The position numbers were made by a program, and so were the translations under genes. From Alphaproteobacteria bacterium (lineage in GTDB: Bacteria; Pseudomonadota; Alphaproteobacteria; Micavibrionales; Micavibrionaceae), in NCBI GenBank assembly GCA_018000295.1, contig JAGNKE010000001.1:124001-188000 (forward strand): a stretch of DNA of 64,000 nt, read 5' to 3'. Shown in pieces: positions 13,280 to 21,541 of the stretch (the stretch's first letter is position 1; each line of letters starts with the position of its first letter). The notes below the pieces were generated by a model. The model was given only the letters and a program-made list of their open reading frames with translations, was not told the origin of the DNA and did no database searches.

Positions 13280-13759
13280 ATGAAACACGCACCCCTGTCC
13301 ATTTTATCTCTGGCTATCATGGCCTTTCCGTTCTCCGCTCATGCTCAGGAAGCCACGGCAGTTCTTAAAACTGATATGGTTGTCGCAGCTCCGGCAGGCC
13401 AGAATTGCAAACTCGTCGAAACCGTTCAGTTCGGTGTCAACTTCAACAACATCAATGTCGATCCGAAGACGGCCAAGACCTATATGGATGAGAAAATTGC
13501 CGAACTTCGCGCTCTGGCCGCCGATCTTGGTATAGAAAAACTGGAAATCCAGAACCTGAATTACAGTGTCTATAATAACAACTATAATTACGGTGGCTGC
13601 GGAGCCGCTCCTGCACCCGCGACGCCAGTGGTTCAACTCAACGGCAACGTCTCCTTTATCGTCGAGGACTCCGCCAAGGGAACAGCCCTGATGGAGAAAG
13701 CGGGCGAAAAAGGCTACAACGTCAACTTTAACCTCAACGCGTACCGTCAATGCCAATAA
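13280..13759 (+). CDS. Exported SIMPL/DUF541-like protein inside the pdh operon
   Basis: A 159-residue protein with a clear signal peptide (MKHAPLSILSLAIMAFPFSAHAQE, about 21 residues cut after AHA). The remainder resembles the SIMPL (DUF541) fold: a conserved helix with AELRALAADLGIEKLEIQNLNYSV, where the domain normally gives alternating strands, and a C-terminal Cys. The function of such domains is poorly known. CAGGAGA lies 9 bases before the ATG at 13280, favouring it over a frame opening at 13244. The gene sits between pdhB and pdhC, and its end overlaps the pdhC start by 10 bases. Confidence 0.7.
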   Translation: MKHAPLSILSLAIMAFPFSAHAQEATAVLKTDMVVAAPAGQNCKLVETVQFGVNFNNINVDPKTAKTYMDEKIAELRALAADLGIEKLEIQNLNYSVYNNNYNYGGCGAAPAPATPVVQLNGNVSFIVEDSAKGTALMEKAGEKGYNVNFNLNAYRQCQ

Positions 13760-15000
13760 ACGTAACGATGCCGGCGCTTTCGCCGACCATGACCGAAGGA
13801 ACCCTCTCGCGCTGGCTCAAGGTCGAGGGAGACAGTGTTAAAGCCGGGGACGTCATCGCTGAAATCGAAACCGACAAGGCGACAATGGAGGTCGAAGCCG
13901 TGGATGAGGGTGTTCTCGGCAAAATCGTAATCAAGGCAGGGACGGAAAAAGTTCCCGTCAATGCGGTCATTGCTGTTCTGCTGGAGGAGGGCGAAAGCGC
14001 TTCGCAAATTTCTGCGCCGGCTCCAGTAGCAGCCCCGGCAGCACCTAAACCTCAGGTCCAGCAACCCCTTCACACGTCCCCCGTTCAGGCGGCCGCGCCT
14101 GTATCCTCCGCGGGCGCACAACGCCTCTCTGCCAGCCCTCTGGCTCGACGATTGGCTAGAGAGCAGGGGATTGATCTCAAATCCGTTAAAGGCAGTGGCC
14201 CACATGGCCGCATCGTTAAATCCGATATTGAAAAGGCGAAGTCAGCGCCCAAAGCTGCTCCCGCGAAAGCCGCGCCCGCGATCGAAGGCGAATATGAACT
14301 CAACGCTTACGGCATGGCCTTCCGCCGTATTCCCAACAACAATATCAAAAAGATTACTGCCAAACGCCTCAGCGAATCCAAACAGACGGTCCCGCATTTT
14401 TACCTGACCATAGACTGCCAACTCGATGCCCTCATGGCTGCAAGGCAGGCGATCAACGATCAGGCCGACGGAGCCTTCAAGCTCTCCGTGAATGATTTCC
14501 TCGTGAAGTCTGCGGCCATGGCTCTTAAGGCATACCCGCCCGCGAATGTATCGTGGAATGAAGATGCCGTTCATCAATATCTGAAGGCCGATATATCGGT
14601 GGCCGTAGCAACTCCGAACGGGTTGATTACGCCCATAGTTCGCAATGCTGAAGATAAAGGGCTGAAGCAAATATCCGAGGAGGTCAAAGACCTTGCCAAA
14701 CGCGCCCGCGAGGGTAAGCTCAAGCCTGAGGAATTTCAGGGCGGCTCTTTCACCATATCCAATCTCGGTATGTTCGGCGTCCGTGAATTCGGTGCCATCA
14801 TAAACCCGCCTCAGGCCTGCATACTTGCCATAGGCGCAGGCGAACAGCGCCCAATCGTCGAAAAGGGCAAGATCGAAATCCGCACGATGATGAGTTGCAC
14901 GCTCTCCGTAGATCACCGTTCGGTTGATGGCGCAACCGGGGCAGAATACCTGCAAGTCTTCAAAAAATTCGTCGAAAACCCCGTCAGTATGCTTTTGTAA
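13750..15000 (+). CDS. pdhC: Pyruvate dehydrogenase E2, dihydrolipoyl acetyltransferase
   Basis: Core of the pyruvate dehydrogenase complex; transfers acetyl groups from lipoate to CoA. It has one lipoyl domain (Lys43 in [10 protein letters not shown]), an Ala/Pro linker, a peripheral-subunit-binding domain at about 118-155 (ASPLARRLAREQGID, GPHGRIVKSDIE), and a catalytic domain ending in the active-site motif DHRSVDGATGA. Length is 416 residues. The lipoyl domain is nearly identical to that of pdhB, suggesting duplication or gene conversion. The ATG lies within the last codons of the SIMPL-like gene. Confidence 0.97.
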   Translation: MPINVTMPALSPTMTEGTLSRWLKVEGDSVKAGDVIAEIETDKATMEVEAVDEGVLGKIVIKAGTEKVPVNAVIAVLLEEGESASQISAPAPVAAPAAPKPQVQQPLHTSPVQAAAPVSSAGAQRLSASPLARRLAREQGIDLKSVKGSGPHGRIVKSDIEKAKSAPKAAPAKAAPAIEGEYELNAYGMAFRRIPNNNIKKITAKRLSESKQTVPHFYLTIDCQLDALMAARQAINDQADGAFKLSVNDFLVKSAAMALKAYPPANVSWNEDAVHQYLKADISVAVATPNGLITPIVRNAEDKGLKQISEEVKDLAKRAREGKLKPEEFQGGSFTISNLGMFGVREFGAIINPPQACILAIGAGEQRPIVEKGKIEIRTMMSCTLSVDHRSVDGATGAEYLQVFKKFVENPVSMLL

Positions 15001-15018
15001 CTGAAAAGGATGATCTGC

Positions 15019-15204
15019 ATGAAAAAATCTCTATCCCTGATGGCTGTTCTCCTGATGGGCCTCTCGCTGACAGCTTGTAAAACCACAGTCAATACCAACG
15101 ATACCGACGTCAAGGTCAAGGGCCACGGCGTCGAAGTTGAGATCGACAACGACGGCAAGGGCGATTTCTGTCCGCCCGGACAGGCGAAAAAGGGCAACTG
15201 CTGA
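15019..15204 (+). CDS. Small lipoprotein, unknown function
   Basis: A 61-residue product with a lipoprotein signal: a positive start (MKKS), a hydrophobic core, and lipobox LTAC with Cys at about 20. The mature part is short and polar, with alternating Val/Asp/Lys (VKVKGHGVEVEIDNDGKGDF), a single His and two more Cys (FCPPGQAKKGNC). AAAGGA lies 10 bases upstream of the ATG at 15019; an in-frame ATG at 15010 has no usable spacing. It follows pdhC by 18 bases. The function is not recognisable. Confidence 0.75.
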   Translation: MKKSLSLMAVLLMGLSLTACKTTVNTNDTDVKVKGHGVEVEIDNDGKGDFCPPGQAKKGNC

Positions 15205-15233
15205 AACCCCCGCAACACGGAAAAGGGAATAGA

Positions 15234-15779
15234 ATGCTCGATAAAAGGCCGATCATCGGTGTGATGGGCTCTCATGATGAAACATGGGAGGAATACGCAC
15301 AGCCGCTCGGCCGTATGATCGCAGATCACGATTATCACCTTTTGACCGGCGCAGGGGCAGGGGTCATGACCGCAGTATCCAAGGCATTCTGCGAACAGCA
15401 GGACAGGGCGGGTCTGAGCATAGGCATCGTGCCGACTGTGCAGTACAGCGGTGAATTTGTTCCGCGGGAGCAATACCCGAACCCCTATATCGAGATACCC
15501 ATTCTCACACCCTTGGACATCAAGGCGCAAAATGACAGCACGCCGTTCAGTCGGAACTATGTGAACGTCATGACCAGCCACGCCATCATCGCTCTTCCGG
15601 GAGCGCACGGAACAAAGAACGAGGTTTCACTGGCTATTCAATTCAAAAAGCCTTTAATCCTCTTCGGGCCGGACGATGCCTTCAATAAATTTCCCGACCA
15701 GCCGGTGAGAACTCAGGATATTGAGGAGGTCAGGGAGTTTCTGGAGAAAGCGGTCGCCAAGCTTCATCTGGATGAATAA
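15234..15779 (+). CDS. LOG/molybdenum-cofactor-carrier-like Rossmann protein
   Basis: A 181-residue cytoplasmic protein resembling the lysine-decarboxylase-like/LOG and cofactor-carrier superfamily. It opens with IIGVMGSHD, has TGAGAGVMTAVSKAF in place of the nucleotide-binding GGG turn, and PGAHGTKNEVSLAI in place of the LOG motif PGGxGTxxE. The second Gly is replaced by Ala, so LOG phosphoribohydrolase activity is uncertain. It lies between the small lipoprotein and lpdA in the pdh operon. Substrate unknown. Confidence 0.7.
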   Translation: MLDKRPIIGVMGSHDETWEEYAQPLGRMIADHDYHLLTGAGAGVMTAVSKAFCEQQDRAGLSIGIVPTVQYSGEFVPREQYPNPYIEIPILTPLDIKAQNDSTPFSRNYVNVMTSHAIIALPGAHGTKNEVSLAIQFKKPLILFGPDDAFNKFPDQPVRTQDIEEVREFLEKAVAKLHLDE

Positions 15780-15799
15780 TTTTTTAAAGGAAAATAATA

Positions 15800-17203
15800 A
15801 TGAGTACGGATAAGAATTCAGATTTGATCGTCATCGGAGGCGGGCCGGGAGGATACGTAGCCGCCATTCGCGCCACGCAACTCGGCATGAAGGTCACGCT
15901 TGTTGAAGGGCAGCATCTGGGTGGCATATGCCTGAACTGGGGCTGTATCCCGACCAAGGCGCTCCTGCGGAGCAGCGAAATTCATCACTTGCTCCACAAT
16001 CTTGAGCAGTTTGGCTTCACCGCCAAGGATATAGCGTTTGATATAAAGAAAGTCGTCGCCCGCTCCCGTGGTGTCGCCGGACAGCTTTCCAAGGGCGTTC
16101 AGCATCTTCTTAAGAAGAACAAGGTAACTGTCATTGACGGCTGGGGAAAACTGGCGGGGCAAGGGAAAGTCGCCGTCGAGAAGGACGGTAAAAAAATCGA
16201 CGAGCTTACAGCCAAACACATTATCATCGCCACAGGAGCCAGAGCTCGTGTTCTGCCCGGTTTGGAGCCGGATGGAAAGCTCGTCTGGACCTACAAGGAA
16301 GCCATGGTTCCCGAAAAAATGCCAAAATCCCTTCTTGTGGTTGGCTCTGGCGCTATCGGGATCGAGTTCGCCAGCTTCTACCGTTTCATGGGCGCGGAAG
16401 TAACGGTCGTGGAGGTTATGGACCGTATCCTTCCGGTTGAAGACGAAGAAATTTCCGCCTTCGCCCACAAGGCTTTCGAAAAGCAGGGCATGAAAATACT
16501 GACAGGGGCAAAGGTCACAAAACTCGAAAAATCAAAAACAAATGTAAAAGCCACAGTCGAGACATCAAAAGGCAAGCAGGAAATCACCGTCGATAATGTC
16601 ATTATGGCCGTGGGCATCGTGGGCAACACGGAAAATATTGGTCTTGAAAAAACCAAGGTAAAAGTGGATCGGGGACACATAGTAACTAACGAATGGCTGT
16701 CCACCGACGAACCGGGAGTCTACGCCATCGGCGATGTGACCGGCCCACCATGGCTGGCGCACAAGGCCAGCCACGAAGGCGTCATCTGTGTGGAAAAGAT
16801 TGCAGGGGTAAAGGATGTTCACCCGCTGATCAAATCCAACATCCCCGGATGCACCTATTGCACCCCTCAAATCGCTTCCGTAGGGCTCACCGAAAAAGCC
16901 GCCAAGGAAAAGGGGTACAAGGTCAAGGTTGGTCGATTCCCCTTTATGGGCAACGGCAAAGCCATTGCTATGGGCGAACAGGAAGGTATGGTTAAAACAG
17001 TGTTCGATGAAAAAACAGGAGAGCTTCTGGGCGCTCATATGGTGGGTGCAGAAGTCACGGAAATGATCCAGGGATTTGGAATAGCCAAAACCTTGGAAAC
17101 CACGGAAGCGGAATTGATGCACACTATCTTCCCGCACCCGACGCTCTCGGAAATGATGCACGAAAGCGTACTCAGCGCATTTGGAAAGGCGATTCACTTT
17201 TGA
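15800..17203 (+). CDS. lpdA: Dihydrolipoyl dehydrogenase (E3)
   Basis: FAD flavoprotein that reoxidises dihydrolipoate with NAD+ in 2-oxoacid dehydrogenase complexes. The 467-residue protein shows the FAD motif GGGPGGYVAAIRA, the redox disulfide in GGICLNWGCIPTKAL, the NAD motif VVGSGAIGIEFASF, the second FAD motif VYAIGDVTG and the C-terminal His-Glu in HPHPTLSEMMHE (starting FPHPTLSE). It is the last enzyme of the pdh run. Its stop overlaps the TTG start of the next gene (TTGA). Confidence 0.97.
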   Translation: MSTDKNSDLIVIGGGPGGYVAAIRATQLGMKVTLVEGQHLGGICLNWGCIPTKALLRSSEIHHLLHNLEQFGFTAKDIAFDIKKVVARSRGVAGQLSKGVQHLLKKNKVTVIDGWGKLAGQGKVAVEKDGKKIDELTAKHIIIATGARARVLPGLEPDGKLVWTYKEAMVPEKMPKSLLVVGSGAIGIEFASFYRFMGAEVTVVEVMDRILPVEDEEISAFAHKAFEKQGMKILTGAKVTKLEKSKTNVKATVETSKGKQEITVDNVIMAVGIVGNTENIGLEKTKVKVDRGHIVTNEWLSTDEPGVYAIGDVTGPPWLAHKASHEGVICVEKIAGVKDVHPLIKSNIPGCTYCTPQIASVGLTEKAAKEKGYKVKVGRFPFMGNGKAIAMGEQEGMVKTVFDEKTGELLGAHMVGAEVTEMIQGFGIAKTLETTEAELMHTIFPHPTLSEMMHESVLSAFGKAIHF

Positions 17204-17796
17204 TAACACCTGCAAAGAGAAAGCATCTGTTAAAGCTGGTATACAGCCTCTTAATTTTGACGTTGGTACCTGCGACTTCATGGGGTCAGCAGCCTTCATC
17301 GGCTGAAGCGAAAACCCTGACGGAAAAGTTGGTGCTCGATTATCTGGACAAAATGGCCGATCTTTACACTTTCGAAAAACCGGATATTGATAAACTATTG
17401 ACTTACGCCCGCGAACACATCTCTGAAAACGCTAAATTTTCTATTGAAAACCACGTCAATGAATTGGTCGATCCGGTTTTCGAAAAATACAACTACGAGC
17501 AAATTATAAAAAAAACAGAGGAAAACTACGTTAAGGCCTATAACACGCAAACCAAATACAAGATGGAAAGCTTGAGCGTGTCTGAGACCGGAACAACCGC
17601 CGAGGTCAAATACCACGTCTGGATGAGCACCGCCTACGCCAGCGAGGAACCAAAAACAGGCCGCAAGGCGGAAATAAGGGTAAAGACATATTCTTTATGC
17701 ACCGAACAGGTGGAAATAAACGAGACCATTCTCAAGGTTTTGGAAAGCAACTGTGTTCAGGACATCATTATTGCCAAGCCTGTATTTTTGGAATAA
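17200..17796 (+). CDS. Exported protein of unknown function between lpdA and lipA
   Basis: A 198-residue product beginning at TTG 17200, overlapping the lpdA stop by 4 bases. An N-terminal signal (basic start, then [13 protein letters not shown]) predicts export. The mature part is mostly helical with two Cys near the C-terminus (SLCTEQ and ESNCVQ) that could form a disulfide. A segment with [18 protein letters not shown] may be an NTF2-like or SnoaL-like fold, but that is a guess. I do not recognise the family. Confidence 0.65.
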   Translation: MITPAKRKHLLKLVYSLLILTLVPATSWGQQPSSAEAKTLTEKLVLDYLDKMADLYTFEKPDIDKLLTYAREHISENAKFSIENHVNELVDPVFEKYNYEQIIKKTEENYVKAYNTQTKYKMESLSVSETGTTAEVKYHVWMSTAYASEEPKTGRKAEIRVKTYSLCTEQVEINETILKVLESNCVQDIIIAKPVFLE

Positions 17797-17825
17797 GAGT
17801 ATTGGCACAAAGGATTATAGAAAAT

Positions 17826-18794
17826 ATGACGTACAATCCTGAATTGTTGGATAAGGCCAAGCGCCATCCGGAAAAGCAGAAAAACCCTGACCGTCCGACT
17901 GGCCGTAAGCCGGAATGGATCCGCGTTCCCGCGCCGCAGGGCAAGCTCTACAAGGAAACCCTCGATATCGTCCGTCAGAATAAGCTGACGACCGTTTGTG
18001 AAGAGGCGGGATGCCCCAATATCGGCGAGTGCTGGCAGAAAAAGCACGCGACGTTTATGATTATGGGGGAAATCTGCACCCGCGCCTGCGCCTTCTGCAA
18101 TGTGGCGACAGGCAAGCCGGAGGCACTCGACAAGCTTGAGCCATTGCGTGTTGGCGTTGCCGTCAAGCAGATGAGCCTCAGCCATGTGGTGATTACGTCC
18201 GTGGACAGAGATGATCTGGAGGATAGCGGCGCCGATCATTTCGCCAAGACCATTATGGCGATCCGTATGAAAAGTCCGGAGACGACCATTGAAATCCTTC
18301 CGGGTGATTTTCGCGGCTGCATAGACTCCCTCGACCACGTCATCCGCGCCAAGCCGGACGTCTTCAACCATAACCTTGAAACCGTACCCAGACTTTATCC
18401 AACAATCCGCCCGGGTGCCCGCTATTTTCGTTCTTTGCGCCTCCTCCAGAGGGTTAAGGAACTTGATCCTTCGCAGTTTACCAAATCCGGCCTGATGGTC
18501 GGTCTGGGTGAAACGAAGGAAGAAGTCGCGCAGGTTATGGACGATATGCGCGCCGCCGACATTGATTTTATTACGATCGGCCAGTATCTCCAGCCAACAC
18601 CCAAACACGCGCCCCTTGATCGCTTCTGGACCCCCGAAGAATTTGAACAACTCACACGTATGGCCAAAGCCAAGGGATTCCTGATGGTTTCTGCCTCACC
18701 GCTTACACGTTCCTCTCATCACGCGGGCGACGACTTCCTGAAGCTTAAGACCGCAAGAGAGGCCAAACTCTCTGGCTCAAAAGCGGCAGAATAA
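17826..18794 (+). CDS. lipA: Lipoyl synthase
   Basis: Radical SAM enzyme that inserts two sulfurs into protein-bound octanoate, making the lipoyl groups used by PdhB and PdhC. From the ATG at 17826 it has 322 residues, the usual length; a longer frame open from 17697 would add 43 residues read from the preceding gene and is rejected. Both cluster sites are present: the auxiliary one as [12 protein letters not shown] (C-x4-C-x5-C) and the radical SAM one as CTRACAFC. The C-terminal RSSHHA motif supplies the conserved Ser ligand. LipB is not in the window. Confidence 0.96.
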   Translation: MTYNPELLDKAKRHPEKQKNPDRPTGRKPEWIRVPAPQGKLYKETLDIVRQNKLTTVCEEAGCPNIGECWQKKHATFMIMGEICTRACAFCNVATGKPEALDKLEPLRVGVAVKQMSLSHVVITSVDRDDLEDSGADHFAKTIMAIRMKSPETTIEILPGDFRGCIDSLDHVIRAKPDVFNHNLETVPRLYPTIRPGARYFRSLRLLQRVKELDPSQFTKSGLMVGLGETKEEVAQVMDDMRAADIDFITIGQYLQPTPKHAPLDRFWTPEEFEQLTRMAKAKGFLMVSASPLTRSSHHAGDDFLKLKTAREAKLSGSKAAE

Positions 18795-18808
18795 TCCGTA
18801 AAACGGGT

Positions 18809-19300
18809 ATGACCAAACACGTCGAAAAACGCAATCTTCCTTACACGCCCGAGCAACTCTTCACCCTCGTTGCCGAGGTCGATAAATATCAGGATTTTCT
18901 GCCGTGGTGTCAAAGCAGCGTCATTAAACGCCGCGAAGGAAATATCTTCTATGCTGATCTCATTATCGGCTACAAAATGATCCGCGAAAAATTCGGATCA
19001 AAAGTAACTTTGACTAACCCCAACCGCATAGATGTTGAGTATCTCTCCGGTCCGATGAAATATCTTAAAAACCACTGGCAATTCCTCCGCGAACAGGACG
19101 GCTCCTGTACAATCGACTTTTACGTCGATTTTGAATTCAAAAACATCATCCTTCAGAACCTCATGGGTGTCTTTTTCAATGAATTGATCCGAAGAATGGT
19201 TTCCGCTTTCGAACAGAGGGCAAAGCAGGTCTATGGTGAAAACGGCTTGTTGGGCGTTACGCCAGTTGAACAGGACTCAACGCCTCGATCAAAAGCCTGA
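18809..19300 (+). CDS. COQ10/RatA-like START-domain protein (ubiquinone-binding)
   Basis: A 163-residue SRPBCC/START-fold protein of the Coq10/RatA group. It starts KRNLPYTPEQLFTLVAEVDKYQDFLPWC, the family's typical opening, and ends with the amphipathic helix FFNELIRRMVSAFEQRAKQVYG. Mitochondrial Coq10 binds ubiquinone; RatA in E. coli was described as a ribosome-association toxin. The alphaproteobacterial context favours the ubiquinone role, as inference. The final 44 bases overlap the 3' end of the convergent cinA gene. Confidence 0.85.
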   Translation: MTKHVEKRNLPYTPEQLFTLVAEVDKYQDFLPWCQSSVIKRREGNIFYADLIIGYKMIREKFGSKVTLTNPNRIDVEYLSGPMKYLKNHWQFLREQDGSCTIDFYVDFEFKNIILQNLMGVFFNELIRRMVSAFEQRAKQVYGENGLLGVTPVEQDSTPRSKA

Positions 19301-19760
19301 ACGCTTCACGGCAACTGGCCGAACGGATATCGCTGCGGCTTCCGCTAAATCGGAATTCATAGGCCTTTGATTGGCCATCTGTTGCCAGTCCGATATAAAC
19401 AAGCCCGACAGGCTTGAGGGGAGTCTCTCCACCTGGTCCGGCGATACCAGTAACAGAAACCGCGATATCCGCCCGACTGTTCACAAGCGCACCCTTCGCC
19501 ATCGCCTCGGCGCACTCCGCACTGACCGCTCCCTTGCTCTCAAAAAGAGAAAGCGGTATACCCAGCAAAGTCTGCTTCGCGGCGTTGGAATAAGTCACAT
19601 ACCCACGCTCGAAAATCTTGGAAGATCCGGCCCGTTCTGTCATAAGTGCAGCAATCAGCCCACCTGTGCAGGATTCCGCCGCCACCAGCTTTCTTCTCTG
19701 CTCCTGAAGAAGCCCCGAAAGCTGCTCGACCTGCGCCAGAAGATAAGGATCAGAAAACAT
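19257..19760 (-). CDS. CinA C-terminal domain protein (nicotinamide-nucleotide amidase)
   Basis: Stand-alone CinA C-terminal domain (PncC type), which deamidates nicotinamide mononucleotide in the pyridine nucleotide salvage cycle. From the ATG at 19760 it has 167 residues, the usual size, with the markers LVAAESCTGGLIAALMT, FERGYVTYSNAAKQTLLG, SADIAVSVTGIAGPGG and PVGLVYIGLA. A longer frame to 19901 has no family similarity upstream. Its start overlaps the end of pgpA by 11 bases. Confidence 0.9.
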   Translation of the reverse strand: MFSDPYLLAQVEQLSGLLQEQRRKLVAAESCTGGLIAALMTERAGSSKIFERGYVTYSNAAKQTLLGIPLSLFESKGAVSAECAEAMAKGALVNSRADIAVSVTGIAGPGGETPLKPVGLVYIGLATDGQSKAYEFRFSGSRSDIRSASCREAFRLLIEALSPVQLA

Positions 19761-20238
19761 AGCGCACCAAGAGAATACAGACCGCAGCAATAAGGCCCGC
19801 AACGATATCATCGCCCATAACCCCGGCTGCCCCCGGAACATTTTTTTCAAAATGCGAAACCGGCCAAGGCTTAAGGATATCGAGCACTCTAAAAAGTACA
19901 AACGAAAGAAGGAGGAGGGGCAGGCTACCCAGTGCCGGAATCATCGCAATCCACTGCCCCACGACCTCGTCCACCACGATCATTTTTGAATCGTGTGCGC
20001 CCATCGCACTGTCGAACTTCTCGGCCGCCTGAAAACCGAGCGCTCCGACGATAAAGGCTGCCAACAATAAACCCAGACCGCTGAATAGGGCGGCAATAAT
20101 CAACCCTGTCAAAAGCCCGCCCAGACTCCCCCAAGTACCCGGAGCGGGAGATAAAAATCCGCAGCCACCCCAAGAAGCCAGCCAAACATAGGGGGCTTTT
20201 CGGTCAAGATTTTCAGGGATTTGATAGCGAACGTTCAT
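19750..20238 (-). CDS. pgpA: Phosphatidylglycerophosphatase A
   Basis: Integral membrane phosphatase that makes phosphatidylglycerol from its phosphate. The 162 residues show the PgpA signature: LASWGGCGFLSPAPGTWGSL, the DE pair in VVDEVVGQW, and FRVLDILKPWPV with GDDIVAGL in the C-terminal part. Four membrane stretches are visible. The gene overlaps ispDF upstream by 4 bases and cinA downstream by 11, so the three are one operon, as in many alphaproteobacteria. Confidence 0.94.
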   Translation of the reverse strand: MNVRYQIPENLDRKAPYVWLASWGGCGFLSPAPGTWGSLGGLLTGLIIAALFSGLGLLLAAFIVGALGFQAAEKFDSAMGAHDSKMIVVDEVVGQWIAMIPALGSLPLLLLSFVLFRVLDILKPWPVSHFEKNVPGAAGVMGDDIVAGLIAAVCILLVRYVF

Positions 20239-21455
20239 GGGCGTCCTGATGAGTGAGGAGGAGAGGGGAGACTGACGCTGACCAAGGCCTGCGCGGCAAT
20301 ACCTTCTTTGCGTCCGGTAAAGCCCAGTTTTTCAGTCGTCGTGGCCTTCACATTAATCCGTGTCGGCAAGACCCCGAGGATGTCGGCTATGCGGGCTACG
20401 ATATGATCGCGGTAGGGAGAGATTTTAGGCGCTTCGCAAATCAAAGTCAGATCAGCATTAAGGATACGCCCGCCCTTTTCCAGCAGCAAACGGTGTGCGT
20501 ATTCAAGAAAAACGGCGCTGTCAGCCCCCTTCCATTTGGAATCGGACGGAGGGAAATGCGTGCCGATATCCGCCTCCCCTATCGCGCCCAGAAGCGCATC
20601 CGTAAGAGCATGAAGCCCGACATCGGCATCCGAATGCCCTTCAAGCTTGCGGTTAAAAGGAATATCGACCCCGCACAACCTGATATTTTCTGGGCTGACG
20701 TCTGTATTCGCAAAACGGTGGACATCGTATCCGAACCCGGTCCTGACTTCTGCCGCTTGCTGTGCATTGAGGATCTGTTGCGCCATACTCAAATCATCCT
20801 GGGTAGTGATCTTAAAATTCCGCCGCGACCCCATAACCAGTTTTACGGGAATACCGAGCGCAGAGACAAGGGCCGTGTCATCCGTAGCAAAAACCTCGGG
20901 AGAAGCGCGCTCATGTGCCTTTTTGATCACACCTGCACGAAAGGCCTGCGGCGTCTGCAAGCTCCATAAGTTTTCACGGCTAGCGGGAGTTCCGCAGACA
21001 GCATCATCGGTGCTCCCTTGGCAATATAAAACCGTGTCTGCGACAGGCAGGGCAAGCGTGGCAGCCTCCGCCCCCCGCATCGCTTGAACAAGGGCGCAGA
21101 CAAGATCGGCAGTGACCAAAGGCCTTGCCGCATCATGTATCAAAACCAAGTCGTTTGCAGACGCATCAGGCAAATTGAGCAAGCCCTTATAAACACTTGA
21201 TTTTCGATCTGCCCCACCGTAAACCGCAGACGGGATATCAAGTCCCTCAACGGCCTTTTCGTAATATACTTGATGATCGGGATCGATGACCACGGTCAAG
21301 GATAACAGTTCGGGAAGCACCAGAAAGCCCTCAAGCGTATGCCGCAATAAAGGTTTCCCCGCCAAAAGGGCATATTGCTTGGGCAAGGCGCTGCCAAACC
21401 GGATCCCCTTGCCGGCAGCGACAACAATCACGTGGAAACTCTCAAACCGTTGCAT
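20235..21455 (-). CDS. ispDF: Bifunctional IspD/IspF of the MEP isoprenoid pathway
   Basis: Fusion of 2-C-methyl-D-erythritol 4-phosphate cytidylyltransferase (about 1-228) and 2-C-methyl-D-erythritol 2,4-cyclodiphosphate synthase (about 237-400). IspD shows VVAAGKGIRFGSALPKQYALLAGKPL and VLIHDAARPLV. IspF opens with GFGYDVHRF, carrying the Asp/His zinc ligands, and has EGHSDADVGLHALTDALLGA and INVKATTTEKLGFTGR. The fusion is characteristic of alphaproteobacteria and epsilonproteobacteria. It is divergent from ntrY; the 86 bases between must hold both promoters. Confidence 0.97.
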   Translation of the reverse strand: MQRFESFHVIVVAAGKGIRFGSALPKQYALLAGKPLLRHTLEGFLVLPELLSLTVVIDPDHQVYYEKAVEGLDIPSAVYGGADRKSSVYKGLLNLPDASANDLVLIHDAARPLVTADLVCALVQAMRGAEAATLALPVADTVLYCQGSTDDAVCGTPASRENLWSLQTPQAFRAGVIKKAHERASPEVFATDDTALVSALGIPVKLVMGSRRNFKITTQDDLSMAQQILNAQQAAEVRTGFGYDVHRFANTDVSPENIRLCGVDIPFNRKLEGHSDADVGLHALTDALLGAIGEADIGTHFPPSDSKWKGADSAVFLEYAHRLLLEKGGRILNADLTLICEAPKISPYRDHIVARIADILGVLPTRINVKATTTEKLGFTGRKEGIAAQALVSVSLPSPPHSSGRP

Positions 21456-21541
21456 AAGTGTGTTGTCTTGGCCTCAAAATTGTTGTAAAAATGCAACACC
21501 CTAGAGGGGCATAACGACAGTTAGCATACACCAGAACCGCA

